Shown here: piece by piece, positions 1 to 6,009 of the stretch
Position numbering within the stretch: position 1 is the first letter of the stretch
Layout: the number at the start of each line of letters is the position of its first letter
Source of the DNA: Muribaculaceae bacterium
GTDB lineage: Bacteria > Bacteroidota > Bacteroidia > Bacteroidales > Muribaculaceae
Direction of reading: 5' to 3'
Assembly: GCA_017545095.1 (NCBI GenBank)
Contig: JAFYCU010000292.1
Coordinates: forward strand, 1-6,009
DNA: 6,009 nt
Made by a program: the position numbers and the translations under genes
The notes under the pieces: model-generated
Database searches by the model: none
What the model was told of the DNA's origin: nothing
The model's input: only the letters and a program-made list of their open reading frames with translations

Positions 1-54
1 CCTTTAGCTCGCGACCGAATGGGAGCAAACCCCTGTGACAAAACGCCCACACGA

Positions 55-136
55 GTCCCCCTCCCCGTCTGTTGTTTCATCCCGGGGGCAGCGCCCCCGG
101 CTAGGGTCTAACGCCCTTTCAGGGCTAACTGGGGAC
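55..136. repeat. REP-like double palindrome
   Basis: Two GC-rich hairpins lie back to back. Hairpin I is CCGGGGGC (82-89), loop AGC, GCCCCCGG (93-100), a perfect 8-bp stem. Hairpin II is GCCCT (113-117), loop TTC, AGGGC (121-125), a perfect 5-bp stem. The 12-base linker (101-112) begins CTAGGGTC. GTCCCC (55-60) and GGGGAC (131-136) could close the whole unit as an outer 6-bp stem. From memory, this two-hairpin layout, with a GC-rich palindrome followed by a CCC-TTTCA-GGG hairpin, resembles dispersed intergenic palindromic repeats in Bacteroidales genomes, often misannotated as small Arg/Pro-rich proteins. No T-tract follows either hairpin, so it is not a standard intrinsic terminator. The palindromes are directly visible; the REP assignment is an inference because only one copy is in the window. 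Confidence 0.6.
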
Positions 137-390
137 AACTTCGCGATAGTTACCTTTGATTTTGCATTTCCGCCTGCTCTATTTGCATTCATCACCACTA
201 ATTCCGGACGAAACATTATTTCTCGCGAATTGGCAGCGTACGGGCACGAAAAGTGGCTTCCGTGTTTAAACGATTGCATAACATTTTTGGGCACGGCTCG
301 GCCTGCTTACATTCCGTAATCGGCACTCATATGTCGGCGAAAGTATGCCGAGACGCATTCGTTAAAAATCGAACTTTTTTCCCCGAAATG
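137..390. other. Intergenic stretch without identifiable gene
   Basis: I see no gene, RNA gene or mobile-element end here. Open frames on both strands run through the neighbouring palindromic repeat and match no family I recognise. Minor landmarks are a TACCTTTG (151-158) resembling a Bacteroidota -7 box but without a TTG at the right distance upstream, a GTTTAAAC palindrome (264-271), a weak hairpin TCGGC/GCCGA (334-338 with 347-351), and a T6 run (375-380) about 23 bases beyond it. None is strong enough to call. The bases before position 55 could be the tail of an intergenic region or of an upstream gene that the window does not show. Confidence 0.5.
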
Positions 391-410
391 CTGCAATTTT
401 AACACTGCAG
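391..410. repeat. Small inverted repeat abutting the promoter
   Basis: CTGCA (391-395) and TGCAG (406-410) form a perfect 5-bp inverted repeat separated by 10 AT-rich bases. It ends two bases upstream of the TTG of the proposed promoter, a position where an activator or repressor dimer could act. The arms are short, and CTGCAG at 405-410 is itself palindromic, so chance is a real alternative. No known regulator can be assigned. Confidence 0.25.
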
Positions 411-411
411 G

Positions 412-442
412 TTGTGATTTTGAAAAATTTTATTTACCTTTG
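412..442 (+). promoter_or_regulatory. Bacteroidota-type sigma promoter for the operon
   Basis: TTG at 412-414 and TACCTTTG at 435-442 are separated by 20 bases. This matches the Bacteroidota housekeeping promoter (TTG near -33, TAnnTTTG near -7) with a perfect -7 box and normal spacing. The predicted transcription start is about 445-450, giving an untranslated leader of roughly 170 bases before the SusC start. It is the only promoter-like pair with correct spacing and orientation ahead of the three co-directional genes. Confidence 0.72.
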
Positions 443-465
443 CCAACTGAAATTTGCTTAATGTT

Positions 466-584
466 AAGTACCTACTAACCGTGGAAACGACTAATGTTGT
501 GATTATGAGAGACTTTTGCAGGTCGCCAAAGTCGCTATTCATGTCTATTAGTCGCGTGGTTACGATTTGAAAGTACCGACTAAT
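466..584. repeat. Four-copy C(G/T)ACTAA(T/C) repeat cluster
   Basis: Copies lie at 472-479 (CTACTAAC, plus), 488-495 (CGACTAAT, plus), 547-554 (ATTAGTCG, the minus-strand form) and 577-584 (CGACTAAT, plus). The first and last sit in a longer imperfect direct repeat, AAGTACCTACTAACC (466-480) and AAGTACCGACTAATA (571-585), with 12 of 15 bases identical. They could be RNA-pairing elements, binding sites for a protein, or remnants of a local duplication. Because the cluster lies downstream of the predicted transcription start, an RNA role or a roadblock-type DNA site fits better than a classical activator site. Confidence 0.55.
505..570 (+). other. Candidate upstream ORF in the leader (21 codons)
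   Basis: ATG 505 opens a 21-codon frame (MRDFCRSPKSLF...) that ends at TGA 568-570, 48 bases before the SusC ATG. It covers the apical hairpin and the inverted repeat at 547-554, and stops directly before the last repeat copy (571-584). A translating ribosome would therefore open the 488-495/547-554 stem and cover 577-584 at the stop codon. A still shorter frame, MLSTY, lies at 461-478. Frames of this length arise often by chance, no clear initiation signal precedes it, and the peptide matches nothing I know. It is listed for its position only. Confidence 0.2.
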
Positions 585-618
585 AAAATTATTCAAGATA
601 CAATTAAAAACAGTGCTT

Positions 619-3600
619 ATGAGTTTTAAGAAATTGCTTTCGCTCATCACGCTCTCATTGGTTGCCTTCACCATCAACGCCCAAGTCAAGGCGAGTGGTG
701 TGGTGCTCGATGAGAACAATGAGCCGGTAATCGGAGCCACCGTGATCCAGAAAGACAAACCTGGCAACGGCACGGCGACCGATTTTGACGGAAACTTCAC
801 GCTGACAGTACCTAACGGCGCCCAAATCAAGGTCACCTACATCGGCTATGAAGATGTGGTGATGCCAGCCAAGAGTGGAATGAAGATTGTGCTTAAGCCC
901 AGCGGAACAACGCTGGAAGAGGTGGTGGTGACCGGTTATCAGAAGGTTGACAAACGCCTCTTCACCGGTGCAACCACCAGTGTGGACGCCAGCAAGGCCA
1001 AGCTCGACGGTGTGGCCGATGTGAGCCGCTCGCTCGAGGGCCGTGCCGCCGGTGTGCAGGTGCAGAATGTGTCGGGTACCTTTGGTACCGCCCCCAAGAT
1101 CCGCGTGCGCGGTGCTACCTCGATCTATGGTAGCTCCAAGCCGCTGTGGGTGGTGGACGGTGTGATTCTCGAGGACAACGTGGACATCAGCGCCGACGAC
1201 CTGTCGTCGGGCGATGCCACCACGCTGATTGCCTCGGCCGTGGCCGGCCTCAACGCCGACGACATCGCCAGCTTCCAGATTCTGAAGGATGGTTCGGCTA
1301 CATCAATCTATGGTGCCAAAGCCAATGCCGGTGTGATTGTGATCACCACCAAGACCGGTCGCAAGGGACACACCTCGATCAACTATACGGGTGAGTTCAC
1401 CTACCGTCTGAAGCCCAAATACCGCGACTTCAACATCAGCAACTCGCAGGAGCAGATGGGTATCTACAAAGAGATGGAGCAGAAGGGCTGGCTCGAGATG
1501 GCTAACCTGATCAACGGCTCGTCATCGGGTACCTACGGACAGATGTACCGCCTGATGGACCAATATAACAAGAGCAATGGCCAGTTCGGTCTGGAAAACA
1601 CCCGTGCGGCCATGAACGCCTACCTGCGCAATGCCGAGCTGAACAACACTGACTGGTTCGACCTGCTGTTCAACAACAACATCATGCAGAACCATGCCGT
1701 GAGTATCAGCGGCGGTACCGACAAGGGTTCGTTCTACACGTCGGTGTCGTTGCTCAACGACCCGGGCTGGTACAAGCAAAGTACTGTGGAGCGTTACACG
1801 TTCAACAGCAATGCCATCTACCAGATCACCGACAAGATTCGCGTGAAGATTTTGAACAGCGACAGCTACCGCCGTCAGCGTGCTCCGGGCACCCTGGCCC
1901 AGAACGTGGACGTGGTGAGTGGTAACGTGAGCCGCTCGTTCGATATCAACCCCTACAGCTTCTCGCTGAACTCGAGCCGCGCACTCGACCCCACGCTCAC
2001 CTATCGTCGTAACTACACCGACTTCAACATCTTCCATGAATTGGAGCACAACTACATCGACTTGAATGTGCTCGATGTGAAGTTCCAGGGTGAGTTGCAA
2101 ATCAAGCCCATCATCAAGCAAGACCAGACGCTCGAAATCAACCTGCTGGCCAGCTACCGCTACAGCAACTCGGAGCAGAACCACTATGTGATGGACAACA
2201 GTAACCAGGCCATGGCCTACCGTGCCGGTGTTGACCCCGAGGATGCTATCGTGTGTGCCAGCAACACCTACCTGTACACCGACCCCGATGAGCCCAACGC
2301 GCTCCCCGAGACGGTGCTCCCCAGCGGTGGTATGCTGTTCTATAACAAATACACCATCACGCAGGTCGACTTCCGTGCCCAGGCACAATATATGAAGAAT
2401 TTCAACGACAAGCACATGTTCCAGATCATGGCCGGTGCCGAGGCGAGCCGCGTCGACCGCTACTCGCAGAGCTTCGAGGGCTGGGGCATTGAATACAGTG
2501 GTCACTTGACCAGTGTGCGCTCCACGCTGTTCAAGCAGAAAGAGGAGGAGAACGGCACCTACTTCAGCGACTCGCGTGGCTACCGCCGCAATGCCGCCTT
2601 CTACGCATTGGCCACTTATAGCTACATGGGCAAGTACATCTTCAACGCCACGGGCCGTTACGAGGGTTCGAACCTGATGGGCCGCACGCGTCAGAGCCGC
2701 TGGCTGCCCACGTGGAACCTTTCGGCAGCCTGGAACGTGCACGACGAGGCCTTCTTCCAGGAGGCACCGTTCAAGCGCTGGTGGAACACCGCCAAGCTGC
2801 GTCTGTCCTACTCGCTCACCGGCGAGAGCGGCCCCACGAGCTTGGCTAATGCCGAAGCACTCTACTACCCCTACCATCCGTGGCGTCCCGAGACCGAGAC
2901 CAAGGAGGTGGGTATCGGCCTGAACGGCTTGGCCAACGAGGAGCTGAGCTACGAGAAGAAGCATGAGTTTGACATTGGTTTGGACCTGGGTTTCGTGGGC
3001 AACCGCATCAACCTAGAGTTCGACTGGTACAAGCGTAACAACTTCGACCTGATTGGCCGCATCAACACCACGGGTGTGGGCGGTTTCATCAGCAAGTATG
3101 CCAACGTGGCCGAGATGAAGTCGCACGGTGTGGAGTTCACGCTGTCGACCCGCAACATCGACCCGGCCAACCCCGCCGACTTCAGCTGGAACACCGACTT
3201 CACGTTCTCGTACGCGAAGACGAAGATCACCAAGCTCGACTCGCGCAGCAACGTCATCCAGCTGGTGCAAGGCACTGGCTTCCCCCTCGAGGGTTATCCC
3301 CACCGTGCCGTGTTCTCGATCCCGTTTGTGGGTCTTGACAACCATGGTGTGCCCCAAATCATCAACCAGGACGGCGAAGTCACCACCAGCGACATCAACT
3401 TCCAGGAGTATGAGAAGCTCGACTTCCTCAAGTATGAGGGTCCCGTGGATGCTCCCTACTCGGGCGGTTTCGGCAACATGTTTGGCTGGAAGGGCTTGCA
3501 CCTGAACGTGTTCATCACCTACTCGTTTGGCAACATCCTGCGTCTGACCCCCACCTTTGGTGCTGCCTACAGCGACCAGCGCGCTATGCCCAAGGAGTTC

Positions 3601-3966
3601 AAGAACCGCTGGGTGATTCCCGGCGATGAGCAGCTGACCGACATCCCTGGCATCGCCTCGCGCCGCCAGACCTACAGCGACCCCTACATCAGCTATGCTT
3701 ACAATGCCTACAACTACAGCACGGCCCGCATCGCCGATGGCGGTTTCATCCGTCTGAAAGAGGTGTCGCTCACCTACGACCTGCCCAAGACCTTCCTGAG
3801 CAAGCTGCGCATGACCAGCGCATCGGTGAAGCTCGCAGCCACCAACATCTGCCTGCTCTATGCCGACAAAAAGCTCAACGGCGAGGATCCCGAGTTCTTC
3901 AACACTGGTGGTGTGGCATCGCCCAACCCCAAGCAGATCACCTTCACGCTGCGTTTCGGACTCTAA
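619..3966 (+). CDS. SusC/RagA-family TonB-dependent outer-membrane transporter
   Basis: This 1115-residue protein imports a surface-captured nutrient across the outer membrane, powered by TonB-ExbBD. Residues 1-22 are a signal peptide (MSFKKLLSLITL..., ending near NAQ). Residues 25-93 form a CarboxypepD_reg-like beta-sandwich. The TonB box LEEVVVTGY is at 99-107. The plug spans roughly 115-245 and ends in the SusC signature at 222-245 (LKDGSATSIYGAK, then GVIVITTK), a variant of the usual KDASATAIYG. The remainder is the 22-strand barrel, ending in the closing strand QITFTLRFGL. Length is normal for the family and no frameshift is seen. There is no N-terminal STN domain, so signalling through an anti-sigma factor is unlikely. 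The plug carries a long segment between VVDG and LKDG (182-221, with SADDLSSGD), which I associate with the clade paired with metallohydrolase lipoproteins. ATG 619 is chosen over GTG 613 because MSFKK starts a clean signal peptide. The family is certain; the substrate is unknown. Confidence 0.96.
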   Translation: MSFKKLLSLITLSLVAFTINAQVKASGVVLDENNEPVIGATVIQKDKPGNGTATDFDGNFTLTVPNGAQIKVTYIGYEDVVMPAKSGMKIVLKPSGTTLEEVVVTGYQKVDKRLFTGATTSVDASKAKLDGVADVSRSLEGRAAGVQVQNVSGTFGTAPKIRVRGATSIYGSSKPLWVVDGVILEDNVDISADDLSSGDATTLIASAVAGLNADDIASFQILKDGSATSIYGAKANAGVIVITTKTGRKGHTSINYTGEFTYRLKPKYRDFNISNSQEQMGIYKEMEQKGWLEMANLINGSSSGTYGQMYRLMDQYNKSNGQFGLENTRAAMNAYLRNAELNNTDWFDLLFNNNIMQNHAVSISGGTDKGSFYTSVSLLNDPGWYKQSTVERYTFNSNAIYQITDKIRVKILNSDSYRRQRAPGTLAQNVDVVSGNVSRSFDINPYSFSLNSSRALDPTLTYRRNYTDFNIFHELEHNYIDLNVLDVKFQGELQIKPIIKQDQTLEINLLASYRYSNSEQNHYVMDNSNQAMAYRAGVDPEDAIVCASNTYLYTDPDEPNALPETVLPSGGMLFYNKYTITQVDFRAQAQYMKNFNDKHMFQIMAGAEASRVDRYSQSFEGWGIEYSGHLTSVRSTLFKQKEEENGTYFSDSRGYRRNAAFYALATYSYMGKYIFNATGRYEGSNLMGRTRQSRWLPTWNLSAAWNVHDEAFFQEAPFKRWWNTAKLRLSYSLTGESGPTSLANAEALYYPYHPWRPETETKEVGIGLNGLANEELSYEKKHEFDIGLDLGFVGNRINLEFDWYKRNNFDLIGRINTTGVGGFISKYANVAEMKSHGVEFTLSTRNIDPANPADFSWNTDFTFSYAKTKITKLDSRSNVIQLVQGTGFPLEGYPHRAVFSIPFVGLDNHGVPQIINQDGEVTTSDINFQEYEKLDFLKYEGPVDAPYSGGFGNMFGWKGLHLNVFITYSFGNILRLTPTFGAAYSDQRAMPKEFKNRWVIPGDEQLTDIPGIASRRQTYSDPYISYAYNAYNYSTARIADGGFIRLKEVSLTYDLPKTFLSKLRMTSASVKLAATNICLLYADKKLNGEDPEFFNTGGVASPNPKQITFTLRFGL

Positions 3967-4006
3967 TTCATCAAGTGTGTTGAACCATTAAGAGCTATAT
4001 ATAGAT

Positions 4007-5704
4007 ATGAAATTGAAATATGCATCAATGATTGCCGGACTCGGCCTGCTGGCCCTGTCGTCGTGCAACGATTACCTGGACAAGACGCCCGACACGCGCG
4101 TCTATCTGCAAAATGTGGACCAGCTGCGCCAGCTGCTCGTCGACGGCTACATGGGCAACGACTATGTGTGCGTGTGCGAGCTGTCGAGCGACAACATGGT
4201 CGACAACACCGCCCCCGACAAGAGCGGCAACCGCTACAATCTGGCGGCCTATGACCTGGCCGACAACCAGCTGTTTGCCTGGGAGGATGTGACGCTGGGC
4301 ACCGGCGAGGACACGCCCTACTCGGTGTGGAACTCGTGCTATGCCGCCATTGCCAACGCCAACGCGGCCCTGGACCGCGCCGCCGAGTTTGAGGCCAACA
4401 TGGCCGACGACAACGGCCCGCTCTCCTACACCGACTCGCTGAAGCTGCAAGCCGTGAAGGGTGAGGCTTACCTGATTCGTGCCTACCACCACTTCATTCT
4501 GGCCAACGTGTTCTGCATGCCCTATGCCGGACCGGTTGATGGCAAGAACCAGCAGGGACTGCCCTATATGAAGAAGTGTGAAACCACCGTGAGTCCAAAG
4601 TATGAGCGTGGCAATCTGGCCGACTTCTATGCCAACATCCAGGAAGACCTGGAAAAGGGATTGAAGCTGGTGAGCGACCAGTTCTACGAGGTGCCGCGTT
4701 ACCACTTCAACCGCAATGCTGCCCATGCGTTTGCATGCCGATTCTATCTATGGACGCGCGACTACAAGCGCGCCAAAGAAGAAGCCGACATCGCCCTGGG
4801 CGACAACCCGGCTGTGAACATGAACCCCGTGTGGCGTCGCAGCGACCTGTATTCGGGCGAGGATCATGTGCGTGCCAACTGCGGCATCACCAACCCGTCG
4901 ATTTACATGTCGATTGCCACCTACTCGACGTTCAGCCGTCGTCCGGGTGACCGCTATGGCTGCAAGGACAACGCCGCCAGCGGCACCTTCCGCGGCCCTG
5001 GCCCCACCTGGAGCAACTACCACCCCTGCTTTACGGGCATGGTTTTCTACCGTGGATCCACCGAGTATGGCACAATGTTCTTTGCCAACTGTGGCGAGCT
5101 GTTTGAGTACACCGACAAGCTGGCGGGCATTGGCTACGTGCACATGATGCGCAACGAGTTTACCGTTGAGAAATGCCTGCTCGAGCGTGCCGAGGCCAAC
5201 CTGTTCCTGGCCGAAGTGCCCGGCAACAATGCCGATGATTATTATGCCGCTGCGTTGGCCGACCTGAAGCTGTGGCTCGACAACCGCAACGACTGCGTGA
5301 ACAAGTCTAGTTCCAACAGCGCGCTCACCGAGGGTGCCATCCAGCGCTTCTACAGCAAAGACCCGGCACAGAACTACGAGATCAACAAGCCGATGCACAT
5401 CGACGAGGTGTTCTACAGCGACGTGTATCACGTGACCGAGCGCATGATCCCCTACCTGCAGTGTGTGCAGCACTTCCGCCGCATCGAGACCGTGCACAAG
5501 GGCGACCGCTGGTTCGACATCAAGCGCTACGGCATCGAACTCACCCACCACATCGGCACCAACCGCGTGGAGACCCTCACGCTCAACGACAAGCGCCGCG
5601 CCATCCAGCTGCCCTACGAGGTGTGGATTGCCGGACTGGAGAAGAACGTGCGCGACGATATCCCCAATGGCGACGTGAATCCCGGCGTGGAACCCGTGAA
5701 GTGA
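4007..5704 (+). CDS. SusD/RagB-family surface nutrient-binding lipoprotein
   Basis: This 565-residue lipoprotein is the ligand-binding lid of the SusC-like barrel. Residues 1-19 form a lipoprotein signal with lipobox LSS and lipidated Cys20, followed by NDYLDKTPD, the usual SusD start. The N-terminal SusD-like domain contains the TPR-type helix GEAYLIRAYHHFILANVF (152-169). The C-terminal RagB/SusD domain holds the hallmark GDRWFDIKRYG (499-509), and IQLPYEVWIAGLEKN follows near the end. Length is typical. It starts 40 bases after the SusC stop, with no terminator between, so the two are co-transcribed and co-assembled. The start region is AT-rich (CTATATATAG palindrome at 3995-4004) with no Shine-Dalgarno. 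The mature protein is rich in cysteine: 13 besides Cys20, including a VCVC pair at 54-57. The family is certain; no ligand can be read from sequence. Confidence 0.95.
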   Translation: MKLKYASMIAGLGLLALSSCNDYLDKTPDTRVYLQNVDQLRQLLVDGYMGNDYVCVCELSSDNMVDNTAPDKSGNRYNLAAYDLADNQLFAWEDVTLGTGEDTPYSVWNSCYAAIANANAALDRAAEFEANMADDNGPLSYTDSLKLQAVKGEAYLIRAYHHFILANVFCMPYAGPVDGKNQQGLPYMKKCETTVSPKYERGNLADFYANIQEDLEKGLKLVSDQFYEVPRYHFNRNAAHAFACRFYLWTRDYKRAKEEADIALGDNPAVNMNPVWRRSDLYSGEDHVRANCGITNPSIYMSIATYSTFSRRPGDRYGCKDNAASGTFRGPGPTWSNYHPCFTGMVFYRGSTEYGTMFFANCGELFEYTDKLAGIGYVHMMRNEFTVEKCLLERAEANLFLAEVPGNNADDYYAAALADLKLWLDNRNDCVNKSSSNSALTEGAIQRFYSKDPAQNYEINKPMHIDEVFYSDVYHVTERMIPYLQCVQHFRRIETVHKGDRWFDIKRYGIELTHHIGTNRVETLTLNDKRRAIQLPYEVWIAGLEKNVRDDIPNGDVNPGVEPVK

Positions 5705-5739
5705 CAGTTCGACAACATGACAATCATTAATCAAAACTG

Positions 5740-6009
5740 ATGAACATGAAAAAGTCAAAATTATATTTCATCTCGCTTCTGCTTGGCGGAGTGGCGCTGC
5801 TGTCGCTCCCCTCATGTAGCGACGACAAGTTCGGCGAGTCGATCTTCCCCGAAGAAGAAGACGTGCTCGATCCCAACTCGGTGACTTACGAGTTCGACAA
5901 ATGGCTCGAAGAGAACTACCGCAAGCCCTACAATGTGGACTATATCTACAAGATGGAGGACGTTGGCACCAACATGAACTACAACCTCATCCCGGCCGAC
6001 TACGACAAG
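5740..6009 (+). CDS. Putative zinc-metallohydrolase lipoprotein, N-terminal part (cut by window edge)
   Basis: Ninety codons are present and the frame is open at the window end. The signal peptide has a basic start (MKKSK), a hydrophobic core (LYFISLLLGGVALL) and lipobox LPS before Cys24, counted from ATG 5746. SDDKF follows the cysteine, resembling the Ser-Asp-Asp surface-export signal of Bacteroides lipoproteins. The mature start has GESIFPEEE, then FDKWLEENYRKPYNVDYIYKM and EDVGTNMNYNLIPADYDK. To my recollection the pattern FDkW...NY..PYN...Y+MED....Y.L.PA is typical of the SusC/SusD-associated HExxH metallohydrolase lipoproteins (substrate import-associated zinc metallohydrolase, Peptidase_Mx1-like). 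The catalytic HExxH would lie beyond the window, so activity is inferred from the N-terminus and operon position alone. ATG codons at 5740 and 5746 are both possible; an in-frame TAA at 5728-5730 excludes earlier ATG starts. The gap to the SusD stop is 35 bases, so it is the third gene of the operon. It could be another lipoprotein that shares this N-terminal region. Confidence 0.78.
   Translation, partial: MNMKKSKLYFISLLLGGVALLSLPSCSDDKFGESIFPEEEDVLDPNSVTYEFDKWLEENYRKPYNVDYIYKMEDVGTNMNYNLIPADYDK

Larger units (their letters stand above)
443..618 (+). promoter_or_regulatory. Structured 5' leader of the susC-like gene
   Basis: The leader can fold into a long imperfect hairpin between 476 and 562. 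Its helices, outside in, are TAACC/GGTTA (476-480 with 558-562), CGACTAAT/ATTAGTCG (488-495 with 547-554), ATGA/TCAT (505-508 with 539-542) and GACTTT/AAAGTC (511-516 with 528-533). A second perfect CGACTAAT at 577-584 can pair with the same ATTAGTCG; with the flanking T546-A585 pair this makes a 9-bp local stem. The two folds exclude each other, which is the geometry of a switch or attenuator. No T-tract follows the alternative stem, so any control would more likely act on translation or RNA stability than through intrinsic termination. The last 34 bases before the start (585-618) are AT-rich and apparently unstructured, as is usual for initiation in this phylum. The pairings are visible in the sequence; regulation is inferred, and no known riboswitch class is recognised. 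Confidence 0.45.

Noticed and set aside
151..158. Second TACCTTTG as a promoter -7 box
   Set aside because: No TTG lies 19-21 bases upstream (only a TG at 130-131), and no convincing gene follows at a suitable distance.
4..319. Open frames of about 95 codons on both strands (35-319 plus, 4-294 minus)
   Set aside because: Both run through the REP-like palindrome, giving the Arg/Pro-rich SRGQRPR or PSRGRCPR strings typical of spurious translations of such repeats. Neither has a promoter at correct spacing or any recognisable domain.
334..380. Intrinsic terminator (TCGGC/GCCGA hairpin and T6 run)
   Set aside because: The stem is only 5 bp and the T-run starts 23 bases after it; the closer TTCG/CGAA stem (358-373) is only 4 bp with an 8-base loop.
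488..554. Invertible promoter (phase-variation inverton) bounded by CGACTAAT/ATTAGTCG
   Set aside because: The arms are only 8 bp, shorter than usual for Bacteroidales invertons. The 51-base interior holds no TAnnTTTG on either strand, and the recognised promoter lies outside the repeats.
561..569. TACGATTTG as a leader-internal -7 box
   Set aside because: It has three rather than two bases between TA and TTTG and no TTG at the right upstream distance.
613..618. GTG at 613 as the SusC start
   Set aside because: ATG 619, two codons downstream, begins a standard signal peptide; GTG would only add Met-Leu and has no supporting ribosome-binding signal.
1522..2964. Long minus-strand frame (480 codons) antisense to the SusC gene
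   Set aside because: It lies wholly inside a certain gene, and its Val/Leu/Gly/Ala-rich, low-complexity translation is what GC-rich third positions of the sense strand produce on the opposite strand.
3967..4006. Terminator or processing hairpin between the SusC and SusD genes
   Set aside because: It holds only a TCAA/TTGA 4-bp stem and a loopless CTATATATAG palindrome. These are better explained as an AT-rich translation initiation region.
4748..5758. Minus-strand frame (336 codons) antisense to the SusD gene, with a similar shorter one at 4025-4726
   Set aside because: These are antisense shadows with His/Val-rich translations, no domain and no minus-strand promoter (no CAAAnnTA found near their starts).

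Overview
The window carries the front part of a nutrient-uptake operon from a member of the Bacteroidales (phylum Bacteroidota). All coding is on the plus strand, in this order: a SusC/RagA-type TonB-dependent outer-membrane transporter (619-3966), its SusD/RagB-type surface lipoprotein partner (4007-5704), and the first 90 codons of a third lipoprotein (5740 to the window edge). The third looks like the N-terminus of the zinc-metallohydrolase (HExxH) lipoproteins often found behind a particular clade of SusC/SusD pairs. The Bacteroidota assignment rests on the SusC/SusD pair itself, a textbook Bacteroidota promoter (TTG, 20 bases, TACCTTTG), the lack of Shine-Dalgarno sequences with AT-rich start regions instead, and lipoprotein export signals rich in Asp after the lipid cysteine. 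The GC-rich third codon positions would suit Prevotellaceae or Muribaculaceae better than low-GC Bacteroides, but the genus cannot be fixed from this sequence.

Layout. Positions 1-618 hold no convincing gene. They contain a REP-like double palindrome (82-125), a featureless stretch, a small inverted repeat (391-410) beside the promoter (412-442), and then a leader of about 170 bases before the SusC start. The leader is the least ordinary part of the window. It holds four copies of a C(G/T)ACTAA(T/C) element, one of them inverted, so that the inverted copy (547-554) can pair with either an upstream (488-495) or a downstream (577-584) copy. A 21-codon reading frame (505-570) overlaps the same structure. 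The genes follow with gaps of 40 and 35 bases and no terminator between them, which indicates one transcript.

How the parts work together (family knowledge plus inference). The SusD-like lipoprotein captures a ligand at the cell surface and acts as a lid on the SusC-like barrel. SusC imports the ligand into the periplasm using TonB energy. The third lipoprotein, with an N-terminal signature for surface export, would process substrate outside the cell, probably by peptide or amide hydrolysis. No glycoside hydrolase, hybrid two-component regulator or sigma/anti-sigma pair is in view, and the transporter lacks the STN domain used for anti-sigma signalling. The substrate is therefore unknown, and a protein or peptide is at least as plausible as a glycan.
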